Source of the DNA: DATEPR01 sp036273855
GTDB lineage: Bacteria; Actinomycetota; Actinomycetes; Mycobacteriales; Pseudonocardiaceae
Assembly: GCA_036273855.1 (NCBI GenBank)
Contig: DASUGU010000101.1
Location: 39,282 to 103,281 of the forward strand
Length of the DNA stretch: 64,000 nt
Direction: 5' to 3'
The translations under genes were made by a program, and so were the position numbers. A model generated the notes under the pieces. It saw nothing but the letters and a program-made list of their open reading frames with translations, did no database searches and had not been told where the DNA came from. Below are positions 50,013-57,557 of this stretch, one piece after another; the first letter of the stretch is position 1; every line of letters starts with the position of its first letter.

Positions 50013-50546
50013 TCAGCCTCCTTGGCTCAGGTCTGCGCTGTTGGGCGGCTTCTCCCCCGGACTGGGCGGTGCGTAGTCGCCGTTGTGTTTGACCAGGACC
50101 GTGTCCGAGTGGAACCGGCCGTCGCTGCCCAGTGATCCCTCGACCACCACGCCCTGGCCGGCCTTGAACAGTTCGGGCACGCTGCCGGTGTCGACCACGG
50201 TCATCGACTTCGTGCCGTCGGTGACGGTGAACTTCAGTAGTTGGCCGTCGCGGCCCACGGTGCCCGGCACCACGTAGCCGCCCAGCCGGATTCGTTGGCC
50301 CACATCGGCCTTGTGCTGGCTGATGTCGGTCGGGGTGAGGTAGTAGACGAGGTTGCCGGTCAGGCCGCGGACGGCCACCCAGCCCAGCGCGGCGACGACG
50401 ATGGCGAGGCACGCGATGATCCGGACCTGCGCCGGCCGCAGCCGGCGCCGGCGCGGTGCCGGATCGGTGTCGAAGTCCTCGGGCGTCAGGCTGTCGATCC
50501 GGGCCAGGTCGTCGGGCTGCACGCCGTCGCCGGCGAGCTGGCTCAT
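50013..50546 (-). CDS. ccmE: Haem chaperone CcmE
   Basis: A 177-residue protein. A long cytoplasmic N terminus with a basic patch (APRRRRLRPAQVR) leads into one TM (IIACLAIVVAALGWVAVRG), then the OB-fold: YYLTPTDISQHKADVGQRIR, LGGYVVPGTVGRDGQLLKFT, VVVEGSLGSDGRFHSDTVLV. The haem-binding motif is KHNGDY with His154 and Tyr158, the HxxxY form used by proteobacterial CcmE and not the Cys form of some archaeal and Gram-positive CcmE. The start overlaps the ccmD stop. Confidence 0.92.
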   Translation of the reverse strand: MSQLAGDGVQPDDLARIDSLTPEDFDTDPAPRRRRLRPAQVRIIACLAIVVAALGWVAVRGLTGNLVYYLTPTDISQHKADVGQRIRLGGYVVPGTVGRDGQLLKFTVTDGTKSMTVVDTGSVPELFKAGQGVVVEGSLGSDGRFHSDTVLVKHNGDYAPPSPGEKPPNSADLSQGG

Positions 50547-50692
50547 CTCGATGTCCCGGCGGCCTTGCGTCCGGCTGCCGCGCGAATCAGTGACGTGGCC
50601 CGGCGGGACCGGGCGGCCAGCCGCCACCGGTAGCCGACGATGCCGACCGCGGTCGCCGCGTAGCCCGCGATGATGTAGCCGACGTCATGCAT
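50543..50692 (-). CDS. ccmD: CcmD-like small membrane protein
   Basis: A 49-residue protein: MHDVGYIIAGYAATAVGIVG is a short N terminus plus TM, followed by a basic tail with YRWRLAARSRRATSLIR. Size, topology and the Y-x-x-x-x-Y-TM pattern are those of CcmD, which releases holo-CcmE from CcmABC. Its ATG lies eight bases inside the ccmC 3' end and its stop overlaps ccmE. Too small for a decisive family match, but the locus leaves little doubt. Confidence 0.75.
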   Translation of the reverse strand: MHDVGYIIAGYAATAVGIVGYRWRLAARSRRATSLIRAAAGRKAAGTSR

Positions 50693-51461
50693 CGTCGCCA
50701 CCTCCGGGTGTTCCGACCGACGCCACCGGACGCGGCGCACGGGTCCTGGGTGCCGGCGACGACACGACGGTGCTGGACGCGCGGTCCTCCAACCGGCCCA
50801 CCCGCATCCGGACGGCCATCAGGTAGCCGTAGACGACGGTGAACACGACCAGGGAGAACATCAGCGTGGCGAGCATGCTCGGCGCGATGGTCGGGGTACC
50901 CAGTTGCAGGACGGTGGGGCCCTGGTGCAGGGAACGCCACCAGGTAACGGATTCGTGCGTGATCGGCACGTCGACGAAACCCACGATGCCGATGACGGCC
51001 GACCAGTGGGCGCGCCGGGCCGGGCTTTCGGAGACCCTGCGCAGGGTCAGGTAGCCGATGTAGATGAGCAGCAGGACCGCGGTGGTGGTGAGTCGGGGGT
51101 CCCAGGTCCACCAGGTGCCCCATACCGGGCGACCCCACAGCGATCCCAGGACGATCGTCAGGACGCAGAACAGCACACCGATCTCGGCGGACGAGACCGC
51201 GACGCGGTCCCAACGGGTCCGCTTGGTGCGCAGGTAGGCGATGCTGGCCAGGAAGACCACACCGAACGATCCGAACGCCAGCCAGGCCGAGGGCACGTGC
51301 ACGTACAGCAGCCGTGCGACGTCGCCTTGGGTGGCGTCCGGTGGGACCACGAACAGGGCGAGCACCCCTGCCACGGTCAGGCCAGCCACGGACGCCCAGC
51401 CAAGAATGCGCTGGGCGCCGCGGCTGCCGGCCTTGGCGAGGGCGGTTTGTAGGAGCTTCAC
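50685..51461 (-). CDS. ccmC: Haem transfer protein CcmC
   Basis: A 258-residue six-TM protein. The tryptophan-rich motif WGTWWTWDPRLTTTAVLLLI lies between His residues in LLYVHVPSAWLAFGSF and VDVPITHESVTWWRSLHQGP, exactly as in CcmC. It loads haem onto CcmE. The start is GTG 51461 with a GGAGG six bases upstream. The C-terminal tail is longer than usual (to GTPGGGDDA). It lies 52 bases after the cytochrome gene. Confidence 0.92.
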   Translation of the reverse strand: MKLLQTALAKAGSRGAQRILGWASVAGLTVAGVLALFVVPPDATQGDVARLLYVHVPSAWLAFGSFGVVFLASIAYLRTKRTRWDRVAVSSAEIGVLFCVLTIVLGSLWGRPVWGTWWTWDPRLTTTAVLLLIYIGYLTLRRVSESPARRAHWSAVIGIVGFVDVPITHESVTWWRSLHQGPTVLQLGTPTIAPSMLATLMFSLVVFTVVYGYLMAVRMRVGRLEDRASSTVVSSPAPRTRAPRPVASVGTPGGGDDA

Positions 51462-51513
51462 AACCGACCTCCAGGTTCGGCAGGTACAGCGAGTGCTACC
51501 GAGATGGTGCGTG

Positions 51514-52932
51514 TTACAGCGACAGCAGGTACTGGACGAGGTCGTTCTCCTCGGCCGCTGTCAGGTTGAGATTGAAGGTTGTGTTGTAGTGCTGGACTAC
51601 CGAGAGCAGGGTCGGGAAGCGACCGTCGTGGTAGAAGCCACCCTTCTGGTGCGTCCACAGGCCGGCGAGCGGACTCGTCCGGTACATGTGGGTTGGCGAC
51701 CGATCAGCCTCGAAGTTGTCGATGCCGATCTCCGAACCGGAGTGCAGGTTCTCCCCTGGTTCGGTGAAGGTGGGTGCTATGTGGCAGGAAGCGCAGTTGG
51801 CCTTCCCGTTGAACAGCACCTTGCCTCGTGCCGCGGCAGCCGGATCGAAAGACCCCTTCGGTGGTTTGGGCGCCGCCAGTGACAACTGGTAGGCCTGGAG
51901 CGCCGGTAGCTTGGGCGATACCAGGTCGTTCGTCGTCCGTACGTGACCGAAGTTGTTCTCCGCGGCTATCGGGAACTGAGTCGCGTTGTCCAGCCTCGCA
52001 TCGGTGAAGTTCCCTTGGCCGTGCATCTCCAGGATGGCTACAAACGCGTTCCAGTAGGGGATTGATCCCCAACCGGTCCAGGTATGCAGATTCACCCCGG
52101 CCAACCCGAACGCCGGCGGTATCAATGCCGCCGCGGAAGTGCCGTTGGGTTGGAAGCCCTTACCGTCCAGGAACAGCTCGGCGTCGAACTTGCCGGGCCC
52201 CCAGGCGGCGAGGACCTTCTTCACGGTGGGAACGTCGGTGTGCAGCAGGTTGGCGACGGGTGTCAGATTCGGCGACAGGCTGATGATCGTTCCCACGTTC
52301 AGGTCCCGGTTGGCCCAACCGTCGAGCCGGTTACCGATGCCTGGAGCGAAGGAGTTGTCGACGGTCGAGTGACACAGTGCGCACTCGATGCCGACCGCCT
52401 GCAGGTTTCCTGCCGAATTGAACGTGCCCTTGATCCCGACCACCGCGTTCAGTTTGAGCAGAGCCAGGGTGGTAGCCGGGTCGTTCAGGTCGACCGTGCC
52501 GTTCTTGATCCCGGTCTGCACTGCGGCCGGGAGAGCGTTCACGTCGACCTTCAGCCCGACGGCGAGGGCGGTTGCCGGGCTGACGCCCGGGCCTTCCCCA
52601 CCGTTGGCCGCTCCTTCGATGGCCTTGTCGATCTGCAGGGTGCCGCTCCAGAACGGCTCATCGCCGAACGTGTCGAAGCGGAACGTCTGCTGACCGTCCT
52701 TGACCAGGTCCTCGGCGGTGTCTTCCGGACCGTCGTGACTCTTGGCCACTGCGTGCGCCGGCCCCGGGGTGGCGGCCGCCGCGCCATCGATGGACTTGAA
52801 CGCCACCGCTGCGACAACACCGAAGGCCAAGATCCCGAGGACGAACAGCAACCGGCGAACGGCCCACTTGCGCGGGCTGAACTCGGTCTGTTCTTCCTCG
52901 ACTGCCGGCTCGGTGCTGTCAGGATCAGCCAT
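51514..52932 (-). CDS. Membrane-anchored dihaem c-type cytochrome (peroxidase/MauG-like)
   Basis: A 472-residue protein. An uncleaved N-terminal TM at about 26-45 anchors it with the rest outside. Two CxxCH motifs are seen, CALCH (Cys184-His188) and CASCH (Cys380-His384). Sequences after the second, such as FTEPGENLHSGSEIG, YRTSPLAGLWTHQKGGFYHD and GRFPTLLSVVQHY, resemble the C-terminal domain of bacterial dihaem peroxidases and MauG. LDxW and Met/His ligands cannot be assigned by eye. The first haem domain is unusual and long. It lies between ccmB and ccmC, so it is the obvious client of the system. The ATG has GGAGG nine bases upstream. Confidence 0.85.
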   Translation of the reverse strand: MADPDSTEPAVEEEQTEFSPRKWAVRRLLFVLGILAFGVVAAVAFKSIDGAAAATPGPAHAVAKSHDGPEDTAEDLVKDGQQTFRFDTFGDEPFWSGTLQIDKAIEGAANGGEGPGVSPATALAVGLKVDVNALPAAVQTGIKNGTVDLNDPATTLALLKLNAVVGIKGTFNSAGNLQAVGIECALCHSTVDNSFAPGIGNRLDGWANRDLNVGTIISLSPNLTPVANLLHTDVPTVKKVLAAWGPGKFDAELFLDGKGFQPNGTSAAALIPPAFGLAGVNLHTWTGWGSIPYWNAFVAILEMHGQGNFTDARLDNATQFPIAAENNFGHVRTTNDLVSPKLPALQAYQLSLAAPKPPKGSFDPAAAARGKVLFNGKANCASCHIAPTFTEPGENLHSGSEIGIDNFEADRSPTHMYRTSPLAGLWTHQKGGFYHDGRFPTLLSVVQHYNTTFNLNLTAAEENDLVQYLLSL

Positions 52933-53027
52933 GATCATCACCTCCGAATCTATGACTAAAAACTTTTGGTGTTAGAAGCCTCCACCCGCCCCTGGGCACT
53001 GTCAAGGGATCGGTCCGACCTGCGCGG

Positions 53028-53744
53028 TCAGTCCTCCAGGAGGTGGGCGAAGACGAGGAATCCGGTGGCCAGAAAGACGGCGTCGAATGCGACCAACAGG
53101 CCCAACCAACCACCGACCTGTGCTGTGCTACCGGAACTGAGCAGGGTGGTGGCCTGGATCGCGGCGATCAGAACGGGGCTGACCAACGGCAACACCAGCA
53201 ACGGCAACGCGGCCTGCCGACTGCGCGCGGCCACCGACAGCAGCCCGAGCAAACTGCCCAAAGCGGCCAACCCCACCGTGCCGAGCAGCACGGTCAGCGC
53301 CAGCAGACCGGGCCGGGGCCCGATGGGCAGGCCGAACAGCAGCACCACCAGCGCGGTCGTCGCGGCGAACAGCACCAGCAGCTGCACCGCGGCCGCGAAC
53401 GCTTTGCCGAGGTATATGGCGCCTTTGTCCACCGGAGCGAGCAATAGTCCTTCCAGGGCACCGCCGTCGGCTTCGGCCTGATAGGAGCGGTGGAACAGTT
53501 CCACGGCGGCGAACAGCGCGGCCAGCCAGAGCAGGCCGGGCGCGGTCTGCACCAGCAGGGTGCGCCCCGGTCCGAGCGAGAACCCGAACGCCAGCAGCAT
53601 CGTGGCCGCGAACGGCAGCACCGACACCAATGCGTAACGGCCGCGCAGCTCGATCCGCAGATCCTTGGCCGCGATCGCCCAGGCGGCCGACGCGATCCGC
53701 ACCGCGACGGCCGGCTGCGCGCGCTCGATGTCCACAGTGGTCAT
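53028..53744 (-). CDS. ccmB: ABC-type haem export permease CcmB
   Basis: A 238-residue protein with six TMs. Family sequences include AIAAKDLRIELRGRYALVSV at the start, LLWLAALFAAVELFHRSYQA, EADGGALEGLLLAPVDKGAI and LPLLVLPLVSPVLIAAIQAT, all characteristic of CcmB (F-x-x-E-x-x-x-G-x-L-E-x-L-x-L-x-P). With CcmA it powers release of holo-CcmE. The ATG overlaps the ccmA stop. An 85-base gap with AT-rich sequence follows before the cytochrome gene. Confidence 0.9.
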   Translation of the reverse strand: MTTVDIERAQPAVAVRIASAAWAIAAKDLRIELRGRYALVSVLPFAATMLLAFGFSLGPGRTLLVQTAPGLLWLAALFAAVELFHRSYQAEADGGALEGLLLAPVDKGAIYLGKAFAAAVQLLVLFAATTALVVLLFGLPIGPRPGLLALTVLLGTVGLAALGSLLGLLSVAARSRQAALPLLVLPLVSPVLIAAIQATTLLSSGSTAQVGGWLGLLVAFDAVFLATGFLVFAHLLED

Positions 53745-54466
53745 TGGGCGGCCCTCCGGTCGGTCGCGGCGTTGCGGGTGTCGCCGGTAATCTGGCCGCC
53801 GTCGATGGTCACCGTGCGGTCGATCAGCGCCGCCGGTGGCGGTTCGTGGCTGGCCAGCAGGATGGTGCGGCCCCGGTCGCGGGCGCCGGCCAGCAGGTCG
53901 TCGACCACCACCCGGGCGTCCACGTCGAGTCCGGCGTAGGGCTCGTCGAGCAGCAGTAGATCGGGGTCGCGCAGCCGGCAGCGGGCCAGCGCGAGCCGCT
54001 GGCGCATACCCTGGGAGAACCCGCCGGTGCGCACGTCGGCCACCTCCTGCATGCCGACGCTGTCCAGGGCGCCGGCGATGCCGGCCGGGTCCAGGCCGTG
54101 CAGCGAACAGGTGAACCGCAGGTTCTCGGCCGCGGTGAGATCCTCGTAGAGCCGGAAATGGTGGCCGAGCAGATCGGTGCGGGCCCGGATGTCGGCCCGC
54201 CCGCGGACCAGGTCGCTGCCCAGCACGGTGCCCGAGCCGTACGTGGGCGACAGCGCGGTGGCGATGACCCGCAGCAGCGTCGACTTGCCGGACCCGTTGG
54301 GCCCGCACAGCCACACCGTCTCGCCGCGCTCGACGTCCAGCGTCGCCCGGACCAGGCCGGGCAGCGCTCCGAACAGGCGGGTCACCCCACGGAGCGCCAC
54401 CGCATCGGCGGTCGTCGTACCGGACACCGGACGAACCGTCCGGACCACGCGCTCCCGCAGGCTCAT
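53741..54466 (-). CDS. ccmA: ABC-type haem export ATPase CcmA
   Basis: A 241-residue ATPase, first gene of the operon. Walker A GPNGSGKST, Q-loop region DLLGHHFRLYEDLTAAENL, signature GFSQGMRQRLALARCRL (SQG in place of SGG, as in CcmA), Walker B LLLLDEPYAGLD and switch LASHE are all present. The short length with no extra domain is as expected for CcmA. The ATG follows a clear promoter and a 26-bp palindrome. Confidence 0.9.
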   Translation of the reverse strand: MSLRERVVRTVRPVSGTTTADAVALRGVTRLFGALPGLVRATLDVERGETVWLCGPNGSGKSTLLRVIATALSPTYGSGTVLGSDLVRGRADIRARTDLLGHHFRLYEDLTAAENLRFTCSLHGLDPAGIAGALDSVGMQEVADVRTGGFSQGMRQRLALARCRLRDPDLLLLDEPYAGLDVDARVVVDDLLAGARDRGRTILLASHEPPPAALIDRTVTIDGGQITGDTRNAATDRRAAQ

Positions 54467-54484
54467 GGCACCATCCTCGACCGA

Positions 54485-54510
54485 GTATCACCAACTATCG
54501 TTGGCGATAC
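54485..54510. promoter_or_regulatory. 26-bp palindrome covering the ccmA promoter
   Basis: Outer arms gtatc (54485-54489) and gatac (54506-54510), inner arms ccaac (54491-54495) and gttgg (54500-54504), with one mismatch pair between the two halves and a four-base centre (tatc). On the minus strand it covers the predicted -10 and start site of the ccm operon, 19-44 bases before the ccmA ATG. This is a strong candidate repressor operator. Confidence 0.7.
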
Positions 54511-54532
54511 AGAACGGTATTCCTGCTGACAA
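54504..54532 (-). promoter_or_regulatory. Predicted ccm operon promoter
   Basis: On the minus strand ttgtca (54527-54532) and tatcgc (54504-54509) are separated by 17 bases, an acceptable sigma-70-type promoter. The -10 is inside the palindrome. An in-operon promoter may also lie in the AT-rich gap upstream of the cytochrome gene (52942-53027), where a tagatt -10-like box is seen. Confidence 0.5.
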
Positions 54533-54594
54533 CGCCGGTCAACGCCTCATCTTGGGGCGCTCGGCGCGGCCGGCAGGGGTTCCACCGGCTCTCT

Positions 54595-54614
54595 CTAAGG
54601 TGCATAGTCCTTAG
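54595..54614 (+). promoter_or_regulatory. Inverted repeat upstream of ccdA
   Basis: ctaagg (54595-54600) and ccttag (54609-54614) are perfect complements around a catagt box (54603-54608) that could serve as a -10 for ccdA. The pattern differs from the ccmA palindrome, so the two divergent arms may be controlled separately. Confidence 0.4.
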
Positions 54615-54640
54615 CCATAGATGTGTCCAGAGGAGGCCGG

Positions 54641-55393
54641 GTGGCGGGCGGGATCAGCTACGCGATCGCGTTCGGGGGCGGGGTTGTCTCGTTCCTGTCG
54701 CCCTGCGTGCTGCCGTTGGTGCCGGTGTATTTGTCCATCACCACAGGCATCGGTGTGACCGAGTTGTCCGACGGTGGGCGATCCACGGTGCGTGCGGTGG
54801 CCCGCGGTACCGGCTTGTTCGTCGCCGGATTCTCGTTGGTGTTCATCGCGCTCGGCCTGTCGGTGACGGTGCTGGGTGCGACGTTGTTGCGCAACCAGGT
54901 GGCGATTACACGGATATCCGGCGTGATCGTCATCGCCATGGCCGGGTTCCTGCTCGCCGGCACGGTGCTGCACCGCGGTTGGCTGGTCCGGGAGGCCCGG
55001 TTGCACCCGAAACTGTCCCGGTACGGCCCGTGGGCGGCGCCGGTCGCCGGTGCCGCGTTCGCGTTCGGGTGGACGCCGTGCATCGGTCCGGTACTCGGTT
55101 CGGTGCTGGCGATCGCGGCCACCGAGAACGGCGTGGCCCGGGGCGGACTGCTGCTCGCGGTGTACTCAGCCGGATTGGCGGTGCCGTTCCTGGTGACCGG
55201 TTTGGCGTTCCACCGGGTGGTGGGCGCGCTGGCGTGGACGAAGCGGCATTCGGTGGCGATCGTGTCCTGTTCCGCCGTGCTGCTGTGCGCGTTCGGTTTG
55301 CTGCTGGCGTTCAACCAGCTCACCTGGCTGACCCTGCAACTCCAGACCGCCGCCCGAGGCGTCGGCCTGGGTTGGCTGGTCACGTTGGGCTGA
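54641..55393 (+). CDS. ccdA: Thiol-disulfide transmembrane transporter CcdA
   Basis: A 250-residue six-TM protein. The redox-active cysteines are in VVSFLSPCVLPLVPVYLSIT (TM1) and FGWTPCIGPVLGSVLAIAAT (TM4), the paired P-C-V-L-P and T-P-C-x-G-P motifs of CcdA/DsbD. It carries electrons across the membrane to CcmG/CcmH. GTG 54641 is chosen; AGGAGG ends four bases before it, a little close. It is divergent from the ccm operon, and its stop overlaps the convergent MFS gene by 14 bases. Confidence 0.9.
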   Translation: MAGGISYAIAFGGGVVSFLSPCVLPLVPVYLSITTGIGVTELSDGGRSTVRAVARGTGLFVAGFSLVFIALGLSVTVLGATLLRNQVAITRISGVIVIAMAGFLLAGTVLHRGWLVREARLHPKLSRYGPWAAPVAGAAFAFGWTPCIGPVLGSVLAIAATENGVARGGLLLAVYSAGLAVPFLVTGLAFHRVVGALAWTKRHSVAIVSCSAVLLCAFGLLLAFNQLTWLTLQLQTAARGVGLGWLVTLG

Positions 55394-56537
55394 CCGGGTT
55401 CCGGGCGGCCAGCACGGCGATGGCGACCACGACGGTGGCCGTGCCCAGCAGGATCGAGGTCGTCGTCGACAGGGCGCCGACGGTCAGGGCACCGATGGTG
55501 AACCCGGACGCCTGGGCGACGACCGCGAACGAGAAGCCCTCCGATCGGCGGCCGGCGGGCAGGACCCGTTCCAGCTCGGTGGACGCGACCGTGCCCAGCG
55601 GTGCCGTCGCCAGGCCGATCAGAGCGGTACCGGCGAGCAGCCCGGTCCAGCTCCGCGTCGCCAGCACGATCAGTGCCCCGACGACGAACATGCCGAGCAG
55701 GCAGCAGGCCTGCGCTCGCCGGGACGGCCGCAACGCGTACCCGCGCCACGTGTAGAGCACCCCACCGGTGATGCTGGCCAGACACAGCACCGTGGGCACG
55801 ATCGGCGCGGTCACGGTCGCGGCGCCGAGGCGGTGCACGAGCGGCACCGGCGCCACTTCGATCGTGGAGAGCAGGTGGCCGATCGCGTACACGGTGGCCA
55901 ACCACCCGGCGGCCGCGCCCAGACGCAGGCGGGAACCGGCCTCGGGCACCAGTTCCCGGCGAGTGATCGCGAACCGCGGGACGAATGCGACGGACAGCAC
56001 GCAGGCGAGGGCCATCACCAGGATCGGCAGGACGGGCGCGACCAGCGCGGTCGCACTGGCCACCAGCGGCCCGACGATCAGCACGCCTTCGACCACGGTC
56101 ATGTCGATCGCGACCGCCCGTGACAGCACCGAGGGCGACACCGCCCCGGTCAGCAGCGCGCGGAAGCCGCCCGCGATCCCGCCGCCCACCACGCCGGGCA
56201 GGACGACCAGCGCGAGCAGGACGGGATCGGAGGCGCCCAGGGCGGCGGCGCAGGTCAGCCCGCCCAGCCCGGCCGACGCGCCGGCCAACGCCAGCCGGAC
56301 GCCACGGGCCGGGCCGATCCGGTCGAACAGCCGCCCGCACGGCACCGCCCCGGCCAGCTCGGCCGCGCTGAACACCGCCATCAGCACGCCGCCCAGCCGG
56401 TACGACCCGGTGGTGGCAGTGGCCAACAGGGTGAACGCCAGCGGCGCCATCGCCGCGGGCAGCCGGGCGAACTGTGCGCTCGCCGACCAGCGCCAGTACG
56501 GGCCGGTGCGCAGCGAGTCGGTGACGGGAGCAGCCAT
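55380..56537 (-). CDS. MFS transporter
   Basis: A 385-residue carrier with about 12 TMs: FARLPAAMAPLAFTLLATAT is TM1, RLFDRIGPARGVRLALAGAS is the inter-TM2/3 loop and GVLYTWRGYALRPSRRAQAC occurs in the centre. The family resembles actinobacterial sugar/drug-type exporters. ATG 56537 (AAPVTDSLRTGP) is chosen since the preceding sequence is not MFS-like. It lies between ccdA (convergent) and a divergent HTH regulator, which is the likely controller. Confidence 0.82.
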   Translation of the reverse strand: MAAPVTDSLRTGPYWRWSASAQFARLPAAMAPLAFTLLATATTGSYRLGGVLMAVFSAAELAGAVPCGRLFDRIGPARGVRLALAGASAGLGGLTCAAALGASDPVLLALVVLPGVVGGGIAGGFRALLTGAVSPSVLSRAVAIDMTVVEGVLIVGPLVASATALVAPVLPILVMALACVLSVAFVPRFAITRRELVPEAGSRLRLGAAAGWLATVYAIGHLLSTIEVAPVPLVHRLGAATVTAPIVPTVLCLASITGGVLYTWRGYALRPSRRAQACCLLGMFVVGALIVLATRSWTGLLAGTALIGLATAPLGTVASTELERVLPAGRRSEGFSFAVVAQASGFTIGALTVGALSTTTSILLGTATVVVAIAVLAARNPVSPT

Positions 56538-56608
56538 GCCGGAACCGTGCCGTGGCGGGCCCGGCTGGCACACTGATTCGGGGACAGCCGAATCCAGGAG
56601 GGTGACCG

Positions 56609-57553
56609 GTGATCGAACTGGTGCTGGGCTCGATCGGGGTGCAGCGGCTGCGGTTCGCGATCTCACCGCTGGAGGAGGCCATGGGCGCGATCGAGGTGAT
56701 CCTGGGCCACCGCACCCATCCGGCCCATCTGCCGTGGCTTCGGCGAGCGGCCACGCTGGCCCAGGAGCTGCCGCTGGCCGAGCTGTTCGCGGTGTTCAGC
56801 GCGAAGTCGTACCTCACCGACTTCCTCAGCCCGCCGCCCAGCACGCCGGAGACCACGGCCGAGGCCCAGCTCGCCATCGTCCGGGCCACACCGCCGGAGC
56901 AGGTCAGGGCGGAACTCGCCCGGGTCGACGCCGATCTGCGCATCCTGCCCGACGATCCCGCCCGGGCTCGCGACCTGCTGGCCGACCAGATGGAGATCGC
57001 CTGGACCGAACTGGTCGAACCGGGCTGGACCCAGCAGCGGCACACCCTGCTCGCCGACATCGAGTACCGGGCACGGCAACTCGCCCAGGGCGGCATCGCC
57101 CTGGTCATGGCCGACCTGCACGAACGGGTCCGGCTGGTCGGCGACACGGTCACGGTGGAGAGCGCCGGCCGGGAACGGATCCGCATCGACCGCAAGGGAT
57201 TGCTGCTGCTGCCCAGCGTGTTCGCGTGGCCAGGGGTCGGTGTCATCGCGGGCCCGCCGTGGCAGCCCGCGCTGCTCTACCCCGCGCGGGGCGTGGCGGA
57301 GTTGTGGTCGGCGCCCGGCAGGCCGCCCGACGCGCTGACCGGGGTCCTCGGCCGCACCAAGGCCACCCTGCTGACCACCCTCAACCGGCCGGCCAGCACC
57401 ACGGAACTGGCCGGCCGCCTCGGTCTCGCGCCGAGCACGGTGTCCGAGCACCTCACGGCGATGCACACCGCGAGACTGCTGGACACCGCCCGCCACGGCC
57501 ACGAGGTGCGGTACCGCCGCACCGAACTGGGCGACGCGCTGCTGCGCGCGTGA
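56609..57553 (+). CDS. ArsR-like winged-helix regulator (DUF5937 type)
   Basis: A 314-residue protein. An N-terminal all-helical/beta domain (FAISPLEEAMGAIEVILGHR, AELFAVFSAKSYLTDFLSPP) is followed by a C-terminal winged HTH, LGRTKATLLTTLNRPASTTE and LAGRLGLAPSTVSEHLTAMH, RHGHEVRYRRTELGDALL being the wing. This is a known actinobacterial arrangement. The start is GTG at 56609. It is 71 bases from, and divergent to, the MFS gene, so it probably represses it. Confidence 0.8.
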   Translation: MIELVLGSIGVQRLRFAISPLEEAMGAIEVILGHRTHPAHLPWLRRAATLAQELPLAELFAVFSAKSYLTDFLSPPPSTPETTAEAQLAIVRATPPEQVRAELARVDADLRILPDDPARARDLLADQMEIAWTELVEPGWTQQRHTLLADIEYRARQLAQGGIALVMADLHERVRLVGDTVTVESAGRERIRIDRKGLLLLPSVFAWPGVGVIAGPPWQPALLYPARGVAELWSAPGRPPDALTGVLGRTKATLLTTLNRPASTTELAGRLGLAPSTVSEHLTAMHTARLLDTARHGHEVRYRRTELGDALLRA

Positions 57554-57557
57554 TGCG

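Noticed and set aside
44646..55393. System II cytochrome c maturation
   Set aside because: Neither ResB nor CcsA is present. CcmC and CcmF carry WWD motifs but are accompanied by CcmA, B, D, E, H and I, which define System I.
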